The notes beneath the pieces were generated by a model that saw only the letters and a program-made list of their open reading frames with translations, was not told the DNA's origin and did no database searches. Shown here piece by piece: positions 20,370 through 32,450 of a stretch of DNA of 64,000 bases. Source of the DNA: Undaria pinnatifida (taxonomy: Eukaryota > Sar > Phaeophyceae > Laminariales > Alariaceae); the NCBI GenBank assembly GCA_012845835.1, contig JABAKD010000016.1, positions 22,614,573-22,678,572 on the forward strand, in the 5' to 3' direction. How positions within the stretch are numbered: position 1 is the stretch's first letter; every line of letters starts with the position of its first letter. Made by a program: the position numbers and the translations under genes.

Positions 20370-22500
20370 TGTCCATATCGTCTCTTGTTTGCTGTACCAT
20401 CCTAGACATATGTATAAAAAGTATGAATAGCTCGTGGGAGGGTTCGCAATACCGGGTAGATTGAACAAAACGTTGCGTTCGGCGACTTGTTCATGCCGAG
20501 GACGTCAAACATACGCATTGCAACAAACACCCCAATGCCACAAAATTAGGATCGCCATGCTGGCGGACGTAGCCTTTTCGCGGTGTTTCGAGGTGTGTAC
20601 GGACCAACAGATGCTCCGAACAGAGAAGCGACGATAAAATGTTTGATCCAGATGCGCACAAGAAATCGTCCGCTGGTTGACTCAGTTTTCCGCACACGTT
20701 CACGTGGGCACCTGTCTTGCTGTTCCTGATCCAGGTCTCAACACGTGTCTTACAACATGCACGCCGACGACAAAAGTGTGAGTGAGATCGTTCCATCTGT
20801 GTTCCCCGGGAAGTTTTGGGCAAATCAGATGGAATTCGACTAGTGCCAGTATATCATCTCTTTGAGTAATCTACCCGCATTTTCTTGGAGGAGAGACCCT
20901 TGGCAGAACGGTAGGCACCTTTTTAGATTTGTATGTACACTGTAGGTTCAACTGTTCTGTTGGTGAATGTTTACAACACACACTGTGCTGTAGCTTCAGG
21001 TGTGTACCTCTTACCGGAGGTGTGCTCACAAGGCGAACGTACTGGGACAACGTACCCACTGGTGAACCGTCGACGCGTATGGAGGATTACTCGAGGGGGG
21101 CGTTCGTCTCGTTTTAGTCTCTAGTAGCATTTGAATGCCCTTTCGTGCGAAAGCTACATCACGAAGACTACGGTATTCCCAGCTCCGCGAATAAGCTACG
21201 TAGAGGTCTATTGCACCCTCGTCGACAATCAAATATTTACTCTTTGTTGCGTCACAATTCAGGTTCTTCGTCAACTGCGGGCTTACAGACGATGACTTCC
21301 TCGACCTCAGCACGTGTTTTGACGATATTGGACGAAGCGGCGTCACTAGCATGTATGTTTTCTTGTTGGTCGAAGACGGGTAAGAAAATTATGTCGTAAT
21401 CACTGTGACCTAACGATTTCGCGTCAAAGGCATTGCAAACCGACGCTGTCAGCTATGCGATGCCAGTAAGCCTGTCCATTAACGTGTAACTGAACAAAGG
21501 GCTACGAATTAGAGGCGCCGGGTGGAACGATAGGGGTCGATGATCATTTTCTGAAGATGCCCACCTTACGATCTCCATACCGAACTGGTGATGTCCATCG
21601 TGAAACCCAATCCAAACAGTGGAAAAAACAATGGAAGCTATCACCCGAATGAACAATCCAAGCTGCAGGTCTTTAACGAATGGCAACATAAAGTCTCTTG
21701 CAACATGCGCCTGGGATTATTGTGTTTCAATATTCAAACTGCGCGTTAACTGTCTTCTAGCTGTTTCTGCGTTTGACGACCGTTAGTGTGGCCCCCAGCG
21801 TGACTTACGTGCATACTGTTGAATTCAACAACAACCTAATAAGTCCACGACACCCTAAAGGCAGATTAACTTCAACCGGTGTATTGGCGGCTGGAAAACG
21901 ATTCGTGCGTTATACGACTGACAAAAAGCTTTTCGGCGCTGTTCAAACACGCTCCAGCACACGTTTCAAATCAAGATCTATGTTACACACACCCTCGCCA
22001 ACTCGTACGCTACATGTACAGCACTACCACGGTTTGGGTGGGGGCAGGTGTATTCAGTTTGTGCATGGCCTTAGGGATATGACTGAAAATCGTCGCATCC
22101 GTACCGTGCCGGGACAGAGCACGTCGGGTGTTCACCAACCAGGCAGACATTGCTTGCACCAAGCGCAAAGCTCCGTGAAATGTTTGTCCAGTCGCGCACA
22201 GTGTGGACTGCATCCTTCCGATAGCTGCTCGTAGGGCGGACTTCGAGACCTCGTGCCTACCCTCTTCGTTGTGGATGACAGCGCTCATGAGTTTTTTTTT
22301 CCATTGAGGCCACACCAGAGACAGAAATGAGTACTACCAAAACACGTTCAAGGTGAAAAAGAAAGCCTCGCGGTCAGCATCACTACCGCCACAACGCGGA
22401 CGCCTAGCACCCGGATATCAGCAACGGTATGGGTCCGTCAACGCCTATAAATGGACGGCATTGGAAGAGGTCGACGACGGCAGCATATAGTGCACCGCCA
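20370..22500. other. Upstream of LRR array, no gene recognised
   Basis: A signal-peptide exon would be expected somewhere upstream of the LRR exons but I cannot point to one. Frames of 108 aa (21026-21352 minus) and 153 aa (21773-22234 plus) were read and not recognised. Confidence 0.4.
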
Positions 22501-23117
22501 ACGAAAACCCTGCCGAACATTCGCTTCCGATATTACTCTGAACCCCCCGACTTCACCCCTCCCCCCTTTGAAATTCTCTCCGACTGGAAGCTGCTACACG
22601 AAGGGAATACCCCCCGACCCGCCTCAATAACAGATCCCAAATGCTAACCGGAATAGGGAAGGTTCCGTGCCCAAGGGTGTTGCTGTCCAGCAAAGACGCC
22701 AACTGGTATTCCGTTCAAACACGCGACAGTCCGCACCGAATCAAACACAACGCACAAGGTTGGGTTGTGTAAAGCATGGATATTAGTATAAGCCCATATG
22801 TGTTGGTCCATCAACCGTGTAACAGCGATAACGCGCGGCAAAGTCAATCTCACTACATAATGCTCTGTGGCCGATCTGTCTTATGGTAGTGACCGCTCCT
22901 TGATTTAGCCCTTCACTTTTTACGTTAAGCATTCGATCATCACCTACCCAAATGTGAAAACTACTGTTCGCACGACAAACACGGGACATGGATGTTCGAC
23001 GTACCACGGACCCGCGTTCATTAACTGTCATCGACGACACCATAATTTCTGTTTTCTAATGTTGACCCGGTTACATTTTTACCCTTCTGCCGCCACGGCT
23101 TCCGTCACGTACATAAG

Positions 23118-23188
23118 GGGCCTTGGTAAAACAACCTGGAAACCCGTCTATCGAACATCTTCGCAGATATGGGAGTTATGACCCGTCT
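23118..23188 (+). pseudogene. LRR exon, type A, dead copy
   Basis: Homologous to the exon at 24111 but 71 nt instead of 72, with one base missing before AAACAACCTGG, and the donor GTGAGT is replaced by ATGTGTAA. Residues NNLET--SNIFAD-G remain readable. This module would shift the frame if spliced in, so it is probably skipped. Confidence 0.75.
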
Positions 23189-24110
23189 ATGTGTAAAACG
23201 AGAACCTACCCTTGAAAGTTGGTACGTGCTGTGTTCTCTTCTACTCTACCGTGTCCAAGGCGCGAAATGACCGGCACATTACACGGACAGACCGTGGTTG
23301 AACGACGGGTTTTTCTCTGGAGTAGTTCAGCCTGAACGGTCGATCCTTTAAGGTCGGTTGAAAACACGGATCAACCCCGCGCTTTGTCGATTGCTCGACG
23401 AGGATAGAGCAAGGTTGACGAAACGATGTACCAACAGGTTTTGGAAGTTTGCGGTGGCACTTCAGTACTACGACGGCATTAACTTATTGTGTACCAAGGC
23501 TACCACCACCGTGAGTTGGGTCCGATACCACTCGGAACCCCCCGACTCCGCCCCCCACTTAGAAATTTTCTCTAACAGGTAGCTGCTACACGAGGAACCC
23601 CTCCCCCCCCCACCCGCCTCGATGACAGATAGAAAATGCTAACCCGAGTACGAAAGGTTCCGTGCCCATGGGCGTTGCTGACCAACACAGCTGTCAACAG
23701 GAAGTCCGCTCAAACGTGCGACAGTCCGCACAAAATCAAACTCAACGCACAAGGTTACGTTGTATAGAGCATGGATATTAATGTAAGATCACTTGTGTTA
23801 GTCCATCAACCGCGAAACAGCGATAACGCCCTGCAAAGTCAAAGCCACTAGATAATGCTCGGTGACCGACCCGTCCTATTGTAGTGACCACTGCTGCCTC
23901 CACATTTTTTCTTGTATGTTTAGTGTTCGATCATCACCTACCCAAATGTGGGAAATACCGCTCGCGCAACAAACACGGGACTTGAATGTTCGGCCTACCA
24001 CAACCCCACGTTCATTAATCGTCACCGACGACACCATAATATTTGTTAAACGATTGTTGACCGGTTTACAGTAACCCTCTCGCCGCCACGGCTTCCGCCA
24101 CGTCCATAAG

Positions 24111-24182
24111 GTTCCTTCACGACAACAACCTGGAAACCCTTCCATCGAACATCTTCGCCGATCTGGGAGCTCTGACCCATCT
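24111..24182 (+). CDS. LRR exon, type A
   Basis: 72 nt between a CATAAG acceptor and a GTGAGT donor, in phase 2 on both sides. It encodes FLHDNNLETLPSNIFADLGA followed by LTH and a split Leu codon: one 24-residue LRR of the typical N-L--LP--IF--L--L form. Modules with the same phase can be duplicated or skipped without breaking the frame. Confidence 0.8.
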
Positions 24183-25118
24183 GTGAGTATAACGAGAAGC
24201 TACCCTTAAAGATTGGTACACGCTCTGTTCACTTCTACTCTACCATTTCCAAGGCACGAAATGATCGCAATTTACACAAGACACGAAATGACCGCACTTT
24301 ACACAGACAGACCGTGGTTGAATCACGCGTCGTTCTCTGGAGTAATTCAGGCTGAACGGTCGATCAATGCAACCAGTTAGAAAAAACAAAAAAAACCCGC
24401 GCCTTGTCGATTGCTCGAAGGGAGCGGGGTTCACGAAATTTAAGACCAACAACTTTTTTAAAGGTTCATATGGCACTTGAGTACTACGACGACATCAACT
24501 TATAGTTCACCGAGGCTAAAACCACCGGGCGTTTGCTTCCGACACCTGTGTGAACCCCCCGACTTCCCCCCCACTTAGAAATTCTTTCTGACAGGTAGCT
24601 GCTACACGAAGGAACCCCTCCCCACCCGCCTCGATGACAGACACCTAATGATAACCGGAATACGGAATGTTCCGTGCCCATGGGCGTTGCTGATCAATAC
24701 AGCTGTCAACAGGCACTCCGCTCAAACGCGCGACAGTCCGCACCAAATCAAACTCAACGCACGGGGTTAGGTTGTGTAAAGCGTGAGTTTTACTGTAAGC
24801 CTACTTGTGTTAGTCCATCAACTGTGTAACAGCGATAACGCCCTGCAATGTCAACGCCACTAGATAATGCTCGGTGGCCGACCCATCCAATGGTAGAGAC
24901 CGCTGCTGCCTCCGCACTTTTTTTATATGTTTAGTACTCGATCATCACCTACCAAAATGTGGAACTACTGTTCGCACCAACACGGGACGTGGATGCTCAT
25001 TGTACCACTAACCCACGCTAACGAACTGTCATTGACGACACCATAATACTTGTTCACGATTGTTGACCCGGTTTCATTTTTTCCCGCGCGCCGCCACGGC
25101 TTCCGTCACGTACATAAG

Positions 25119-25190
25119 GTACCTTAATGCAAACAACCTGGCAACGCTTCCATCGAACGTCTTCGCCGATCTTGGAGCTCTGACCCATCT
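25119..25190 (+). CDS. LRR exon, type A
   Basis: 72 nt, phase 2-2, GTGAGT donor. Encodes YLNANNLATLPSNVFADLGA and LTH plus a split Leu. One LRR, closely similar to 24111 and 26107. Confidence 0.8.
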
Positions 25191-26106
25191 GTGAGTATAA
25201 GGAAAAGCTACATTTGGATGTTGGTACACGCTCTCTTCACTCCTACTCTGCAGTTTCTCAGACGCGAAATGACCGGCACATTACACAGACAGACCGTGGT
25301 TGAACCACGCGATGTTCTCCAACGCAGTTCAGGCTGAACGGTCGATGATTCTGAAAGACAACCAAAAACGGAGAAACCCCGCGCCTTGTCGACTACTCCC
25401 GAGAGGTTAGAGCAGCGTTCATGAAATTTTGTAGCAATTGTTTTTTAAAGGTCGAGGTGGCACTTCAGTTTTACGACGGCATCACCTTGTAGTGCACCAA
25501 GGCTAAAACCGCCGGGCGTTCGCTTCCGATACCAGTGTGAACCCCACCACTCCCCCGCCACTGAAAAATTCTAGCTGACAGGAAGCTACTACACGAAGAA
25601 AATCCCCCCCCCCCCCACCCGCCTCGATGACAGATCCCAAATGATATCCCGAATACGGAAGGTTCCGTGCCCATGGGCGTTGCTGTCCAGTACAGCTGTC
25701 AAATAGCAGTACACTCAAACGCGCGACGGTACGCACCAAATCAAGCACAACGCCCACATGTAGAGGATGGATTTTATTACAAGCACAATTGTGTTACCCC
25801 ATGAACCTTGTTACGGCGATAGCGCCCTGCAAAGTCAATGTCACTACATATTGCTCGGTGGCCGCTTGTCCTATGGTAGTGACCGCTCCTGCCTCAGCCA
25901 TCTACTTTTATTGTTCAGCATTCGATCATCACCTAGCAAAAACGTAAATGTGGAAACTACTGCTACAAACACGGGACATGGATGTTCGGCGTACCACTAA
26001 CCCACATAATGAACTGTCACCGACGACACCACAATACATGCTTACGATTGTTAGTCCGGTCACGTTTTTACCCTCACGCCGCCACTGCTTTCGTCATCTA
26101 CCCAAG

Positions 26107-26178
26107 GATCCTCAGCAGAAACAACCTGGAAACCCTACCATCGAACATCTTCGCCGATCTGGGAGCTCTGACCTATTT
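26107..26178 (+). CDS. LRR exon, type A
   Basis: 72 nt, phase 2-2, acceptor CCCAAG and donor GTGAGT. Encodes ILSRNNLETLPSNIFADLGA and LTY plus a split Leu codon. Opens the 1.97-kb segment that is duplicated downstream. Confidence 0.8.
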
Positions 26179-26983
26179 GTGAGTAAAACGAGAAGCTACC
26201 CTTGAAAGTTGGTACACGCTCTCTTCTATTCTACTCTATCATTTTCAATGCGCGAAATGACCGGCACTTTGCACGGAAAGACCGTGGTTGAACCACACAT
26301 TGGCCTTATTAGTAGTTGAGGCTGAACAGTCGATTATTCTAACCGGAGAGAAATTACGGAGAAACCCGGCGCCTTGCCAATTACTCTAAGAGGTTAGAGC
26401 AGGGTTCACGAAACTATATACCAGTAGGTTTTGGAAGGGTGAGGTGGCACTGCCGTACCAACTAACACTTGTTGCCATAATGGAGGTGATGAAATCTGCC
26501 ATACAAATACATCCATGCGTGGGAAATGTGCAGTATGACGGAAGGTGACCGTGTCGTGTCACCAAAAATGATATTCGTTGGTTTCCTTCAATACTCACCG
26601 TTCGCCGGTTCTGGCCTGTGTACAGCTGCGGGATAGCATCGTTGCTCATTCCAAGCTGTTGAACGCCCCGAAACGGTTTCGGCCGAGCGTACCAGGTTCT
26701 AGCATCAAAGAGACGGCTAATTGGGGCCAACATCGTGTCCGGTTTATCGGAGTGGTACGACCGCACTCCGTCGTGTGGCAGGGTATACCTTCTTCTTGTT
26801 CATCGTCCTAGAGAGTGGGTATCCGTGCAAGATACCCTTTAACGACCAAGCATTAAACACTTACCAAACACGAATGCAACATTTCGCATCGACATCTTAG
26901 TACCTTGAGAACCCCGCACAGATATCGGTACCCCTGCAGTATGAAATCTACTGTTTTCCGATGCCGCCGTGAAAATATGTCAG

Positions 26984-27055
26984 GTACTTGGAAAATAACG
27001 ACATTTCCAGCCTGCCCGTGGGCGTCTTCACTGGCTTATCGTCTGTGAAAGAAGT
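26984..27055 (+). CDS. LRR exon, type B
   Basis: 72 nt between TGTCAG and GTGAGTG, phase 2-2. Encodes YLENNDISSLPVGVFTGLSS and VKE plus a split Val codon. Same LRR frame as type A but a different consensus (SLPVGVFTGL), so it is an older, distinct module. Confidence 0.82.
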
Positions 27056-28077
27056 GTGAGTGTCCAAGATACCACCCCGAAACTTTACACCTGTATAAAC
27101 TAAACGAACGATCACCTCCAATTTTTTTATGCAACATTTGTTAGATGATTTGCCGTTCGAGAGCAAACGACCCTCACGTCGGGATTTGGTACATGTACGA
27201 ATTTGACGCGTGCTACCACAGAGGAAGCACTTTCCGACTGTAATGGTTCCCGAACGGTTGTGGTCGTATTCGCAAAATCGTCGGAGACAGGTCGCGTTTT
27301 TTTCTGATGGTTGTGGTGTACCTAGGCAATGGATGTTTTATCCGTTCCCAGTTGTAATCTGGTCCAAATATGCTTTTGGGAGCGGTTTCATGCACCCAAT
27401 TTTGTTGGACCTCAAAAAGAAAGCGGTGCCCCTCTGGCGTAGCACGCGTCGTGCGCACTAAATCAACTAGTCACAGGTGACTGTTGATGTATCCATAGCC
27501 CATGGGCCCATATTTTTTAGGGTGCATGGCCGGGTGCGTCGTGCTTGTAAGGGGCATCGGGAGTACATGATGTTCATCGATTGCAAGCACACCATGCAGG
27601 CGTAGGCAGTGCAAAACGATTGGGGTTCGACATACCACACCCCTTCACTCTTCTATGCATTAAAAAAAAAATCGCTCTGAAACACCAACGATGCAAGAAA
27701 CGCCTACACTACATTGATCCGTTTTCATCGGTGACGGCCTGCCAACGGAGGCCGATATAACGCATTGGTCACTCGTAGAGTTAGATACGAATGTTTTCTG
27801 CTATAATAGCGTGACAGATGTGGCACTTCGTTTCGTATACGACTTCGATGGTTTCCTCTATGTCATGGATCGGCTTCATTTCAAGTCACACTTTGGGGGA
27901 AAGTGCACGGTACGATGAGCGTAGAAAAACTACTGCTTGCACAACAAACACGGGACATGGTACCACAAACCCACGTTAATGCACTGTCACCGACGACACC
28001 ATAATACTTTTTTCATGATTGTTGACCCGGTTATATTTTTACCCTCCCGCCGCCACGGCTTGCGCAACGTACATGAG

Positions 28078-28149
28078 GCACCTTACTTCGAACTACCTGG
28101 CAACCCTTCCATCGAACGTCTTCGCCGATCTGGGAGCTCTGACCCGTCT
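28078..28149 (+). CDS. LRR exon, type A, duplicated copy
   Basis: 72 nt, phase 2-2, donor GTGAGT. Encodes HLTSNYLATLPSNVFADLGA and LTR plus a split Leu. Counterpart of 26107 in the second 1.97-kb unit. Confidence 0.8.
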
Positions 28150-28951
28150 GTGAGTGTGACGAGAAGCTACCCTTGAAAGTTGGTACACGCTCTGTTCACT
28201 TCTACTCTACCATTGCCAAAGCGCGAAAATGACCGACTCATTACACAGACGGACCGTGGTTGAACCACACGTTGGCCTCTGGAGTAGTTCAGACTAAACG
28301 GTCGATGATTCTAACTGGAGGAAATAGACGGAGAAGCCTGGCGCCTTGTCGATTACTCCATAGGGTTCTTGAAACCATTTTAGAAGTAAGTGGCTTTTGA
28401 AAGGTTTAGGTCGCACTGCGGGGCCAACTAGCACTTCTTGACATGGAGGAGATAGCAAACTCTACCATAAAAATATATCCATGCGTGGGACGTGTGCAGT
28501 ATGACGACGGGTGAACGTGTCGTGTTACCCAAAATATTTTTCTTTTGTTCCCTTCAATACCCACAGTTCGCCGGTTCTGGCCTGTATACAGCTGCGGGAT
28601 ACCATCCTTCCTGCTGCCACACTGTTGAACGCCCCGAATTGTTTCAGCCGAAGGTACCAGGTACTAGCATCAACGAGACGGCCAATGATTGGAGCCAAAA
28701 TGGTCTCCGGTTTGGCGGCGGGGTACGACTTCACTCCGTCGTGCGGCAGGGTATCCCTTCTTCTTGTTCATTTTGCTAGAATATGGGTATCCGTGCAAGG
28801 CACTTCTTAACGACCAAGCATGGAACACTTACCGAACACGAATGCAACATTTTTCCATGCCATCTTGATACCTAGAGAACCCCGCACAGATATCGGTACC
28901 TCTGCAGTATGAATTCTACTGTTTTCCGATGCCGCCGTGAAAATATGTCAG

Positions 28952-29023
28952 GGGGTTGCAAGATAACAAAATTTCCAGCCTGCCCGTGGGCGTCTTCACT
29001 GGCTTATCGTCTGTGGAAGAAGT
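28952..29023 (+). CDS. LRR exon, type B, duplicated copy
   Basis: 72 nt between TGTCAG and GTGAGTA, phase 2-2. Encodes GLQDNKISSLPVGVFTGLSS and VEE plus a split Val. Differs from 26984 at several residues on the variable face (YLENND versus GLQDNK) while the scaffold LPVGVFTGLSSV is unchanged. Confidence 0.82.
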
Positions 29024-30057
29024 GTGAGTATCGTAGATACCACCCCAAACCTATATACTATACCGGTCCAAACCAAACAGATGATCACCTCCAATTTTTT
29101 TATGCAACATTTGTAAGATGCTTTGCCGTTCGAAAGCAAACGACCCTCACGTTGGGATTTGGTACATGTACGGATTTGACGCGTGCTACGACAGAGGAAG
29201 CACTTTCCGTCTGTAATGGTTCCTGAATGGTTGCGCTCCTAATCGCCAAATCGTCAGAAACAGGTCGCGTTTTTGCCTGATGATCGTGGTTTACCTAGGC
29301 TATGGGATGTTTTTTACGTTCGCAGTTGAAATCTGCCCCGAATGTGTTTTTGGGAGAGGTTTTATCCGGCGAATTTTTTCGGACATTAGAAAGGAAGCGG
29401 TGCCCCTCGGTCGTGGCATGCGTCGTTTGCACTACAACTAGTCACAGGGGACGGTCGGATGTATGCATAGTCCATGGGCTCATATATCCTGGGTTGCATG
29501 GCCGGGTGCGTCGTGCCTGTAAGGGGCACCGGGAGTACATGATTGATGTTCATCGATTGCAAGCACACAATGCAGTTGAAGGCAGTGCAAAACGATTGGG
29601 GTTCGACATACCACACCCCTACAACATATATGCGGTGCGAAAAAAACTCGTTTCGCAACACCAACGATGCAAGAAACGCCTACACTACGACGAATCATTT
29701 GGATTGGCGACCGCCCACCGAAGTAGGCCATTAGAACGCGGTGGCGACTTGTAGAGTGTAGAGGTAGATACGAAAATTTGCTGGTATAGTAACCGGCCAG
29801 ATACGGAGATGCGTTCGGTATACGACTTCGATGGTTCCCTTTATGGCATAAATCGGCTTCATTTCAAGTCACATTGTCGGGAAAAGTGTACGGTACGAGG
29901 GGCGTAGGAATATCGAGCTATTCTGAATACTTCGATAATTTAATTGGAGTCAACAAAAGCATTTAGAATACCCCCAGTAGCGGATGCCACGCATAGACAG
30001 TATATTTCTGCGATGCCATTTTGACTTGTGTTCCCCTTTCCCAATCGGAGTCGACAG

Positions 30058-30138
30058 AGATCTGAGTTTCAACGCCCTGACGACGCTTCCCGAAGGTGTA
30101 TTCGAGGACTTGGGGTCTGACGGAAGCTTGCAGGCGCT
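30058..30138 (+). CDS. LRR exon, type C (81 nt)
   Basis: 81 nt between a TCGACAG acceptor and a GTGAGTG donor, phase 2-2. Encodes DLSFNALTTLPEGVFEDLGS then DGSLQA and a split Leu: one LRR with a three-residue insertion. Likely the last or near-last LRR before the Cys-rich exon. A degenerate LRR-like remnant (LPFVFAG, about 30378-30398) follows without usable splice signals. Confidence 0.75.
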
Positions 30139-31314
30139 GTGAGTGCCTCTCAGTCGTGTCACAGACCGACCTGGCTGACGTCTCTGCACGCAAGCACAAG
30201 CACGCAGAACGTGGCTACGTATCATTGCGCCCTCTCACGTGGTCGCTGTTCACCTGTCATTTTACGGACAAAAACAGACACCAAAGGTTTGGCAAAACAA
30301 CTTAGTCTCACCGCTGCCACCGGCTTGCAGATCACGAACATGGCCACTGTTGCTGTATCTGGCGAGCACGGTCGGGCCTACCGTTTGTCTTCGCTGGTCA
30401 ATCTTAGCGCGTTGGCGTGTTAACATCCACCCGTTTCGTCAACCTATGTCTACCTTTGCTGTTGCACAAACCTTTTATATCTTTATTCAGGTCTCTAGGT
30501 GCAAACGCGGCCTTGCAATGCATCCCCTCCGTGTAAGTGATGTGGGTGCGGGATGGATGATCATGGTTTTTTGTTCATATGCGTGTATATGTGATATTCG
30601 CCTGCGGCCCGTGGCTTGGCCTAGATTTCAGGCAATCGTACAGTGCTGTATGTAGATCGGAAATATGGGTGCATGGCGGACTTGTTCATCACTCGCTTTG
30701 ATCATTCGTTATATATGTTGACATTTTCTCCGTGTACAATGTGGAGTCCACTCCGATTGAGACGGGAATGGTTAATGGTTCATGCACAGCGTCGGCTCGT
30801 GTACATACTAGTTTTCCCTTCCGACGATCTGCCCTGAACAACAGCTGTGCTCGCATCGTCGACCCCCTTTTTGAGCCGGTTTGGCAAACGCAGAACCTTC
30901 TCCGACCCTTCAATCTCAGCTGACGCTCCACAGGTCGACTCCTCTGGCTTGTGCGGTGAGAACCGGCGGAGTTAAAGTTTTAAGTGTGGACCTCTTTCCT
31001 CAAAATGTCGGCAGCGAAGACTGCCTACTACTGTTGTCGACGGCGTCTCGTTATCAATTTAAGCTGATTAGGCCGTTGCGCTAGAATGATCAAGGGGCGC
31101 AGAGGTTCATTCTTTCGGAGCCTATACGTACCCCATATTGTACCCAGATAATCCGTCAGTACGGTATTTTCGCGATGTAGACGATGTCCTTAGTTTTGCA
31201 CACGGTTTGATCTATGTCAACGACGTACCTCATAATTGAACCTAATCTTGCCCAGCACATGTCTGCCCCTGTTGTTACCTCTGTTCTCTGCCGCACACGG
31301 GAACCGCCAAACAG

Positions 31315-31392
31315 AGTGTTCCCCACCCACCGCGGTTACGTGTGCAAATGGTCAAACTTGTGTGCCTGGAGCCGACGGTTATACTTGCAATG
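31315..31392 (+). CDS. EGF-like Cys-rich exon of the LRR-VWD gene
   Basis: The frame reads ECSPPTAVTCANGQTCVPGA then DGYTCN and ends at AATG with a GTGAGTC donor at 31393. The C-...-TCANGQTCV-GADGYTC spacing is EGF-like. Splicing to 32451 gives TCN-V-CDPGTNMCGDPHM with the frame kept (phase 1). The acceptor is uncertain: ACAG at 31314 has the best pyrimidine tract but does not fit the phase-2 LRR donors, while a CCCAG at 31255 would. Confidence 0.55.
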
Positions 31393-31399
31393 GTGAGTC

Positions 31400-32450
31400 T
31401 CTTTATGGAACTATAAAAAAAAATGTGTTTCACCTCGCTAATGCACTGAGCGTGTAGCAACTGGTGTTCTCGTCTCTACGGTACTCCAGTAGACGAGACC
31501 ATGAACAACACGTCCGGCAAACAGGACGGAGGGTAAGGAAGGCAGGAAGAAAGGGAGGCCTGAAGAAAGAAAAGCGCATCTCCACTAAACGTCCAACCGT
31601 GTGATGGTCAGCGTCAATCTAGACACAACTTACCATGCGCCTTCTGTGATTATTCACGTTACACGACCGATATTCGTGTATGGGACATGTTGGGAATGTT
31701 ACAACTACAAGCACCGGGGCATTTGAGTAGTCTTACGTTGTCCTGAACTATTTCAATATTTTCAAGAATGAGCCTGCTGTATGGCGTCCAGGCATTATTC
31801 GAGGCAGACGCCGGTTGCGGAATGCCGCCAGAATAAGCCAGTCGCAGCAACGTCCCCGGTTTTTCGTCAGCAAGAAATATGCTACAAATATTTGAAGCCC
31901 GCCCATATATAGCCCAGAATCGACAGCATCAACGATCGACTCTCTCGGTTGAAATCATTACCTTGTTTCCTGGATGGAAGACATGTGGCTTCACGCCTAC
32001 AATGGCAAAAACGCAAATGTTGCCATTAGCAACACCAAGTTGATTCTACGGGACGTTCGACAAGATTCAAATATTTTTCAGGACCTATGATACGAGAGGG
32101 GTAGCGTCTGCATTTTGTGAGGGCCCTAACTGAGGAAGAAATATAAAGAAGCCAGGAAAAATGCTCAAGGTTGACGAAAGCAACTTTGAAACCCAGATTG
32201 TGTTGAGACGGTATCAGGCACTTCCCCACGGTCAAGTATCTCAGAAATCAAGATAATCTTGGCTCAAACACCGATACTCCGATCGTACTGCATGCCACTC
32301 TGTCCCAACCACGATGCAACTGTGTCCGCAAGGAGTGCCAGTGAAAGTTTGCCTTCAGTTCAACCCTCCTGAGATGCGTCAAACCATCGTTTTACGGACA
32401 TAACCAGCATCATTCGCCGTGATATCCCGCCGTTCATTTAAACTATGCAG
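31400..32450. other. Intron before the VWD exon
   Basis: Lies between the GTGAGT donor at 31393 and the CTATGCAG acceptor ending at 32450. No recognisable exon or repeat inside. Confidence 0.5.

Larger units (their letters stand above)
22500..26500. repeat. About 1-kb tandem repeat, four units, each with one LRR exon
   Basis: The landmark GTTCCGTGCCCA-GGG-GTTGCTG recurs near 22663, 23663, 24670 and 25660. The landmark CAACCTGG(A/C)AAC--T--CATCGAAC recurs near 23131, 24127, 25135 and 26121. CGACAGTCCGCACC-AATCAAAC and ACACGGGAC-TGGATG also recur once per unit. The period is 990-1010 bp. Each unit consists of intron DNA plus one 72-nt LRR exon, so the array multiplies LRR modules of the gene ending at 33376. 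Confidence 0.9.
25950..29890. repeat. 1.97-kb direct duplication carrying LRR exons A and B
   Basis: 25950-27920 and 27925-29890 align throughout: the exon pairs 26107/28078 and 26984/28952 are 1971 and 1968 bp apart, and intron landmarks such as TTCGCCGGTTCTGGCCTGT, CAGCTGCGGGATA-CATC, CCTAGGC-ATGG-ATGTTTT and AACGATTGGGGTTCGACATA occur once in each half. Divergence is moderate (many substitutions, small indels), so the duplication is not an assembly artefact. Confidence 0.92.

Noticed and set aside
21026-21352. 108-aa minus ORF with reasonable composition
   Set aside because: No motif, no splice or promoter context; within the length expected by chance in 64 kb.
22644-22853. Minus-strand LRR-like motif LNGIPVGVFAG
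   Set aside because: The equivalent positions in the other 1-kb units do not keep it, and the plus strand at the same place (SVPKGVAVQ) is equally LRR-like, so strand and reality are uncertain.
29302-29754. 150-aa plus ORF inside the LRR locus
   Set aside because: Part of the duplicated intron; the homologous stretch near 27330-27780 is not open, so it is unlikely to be coding.
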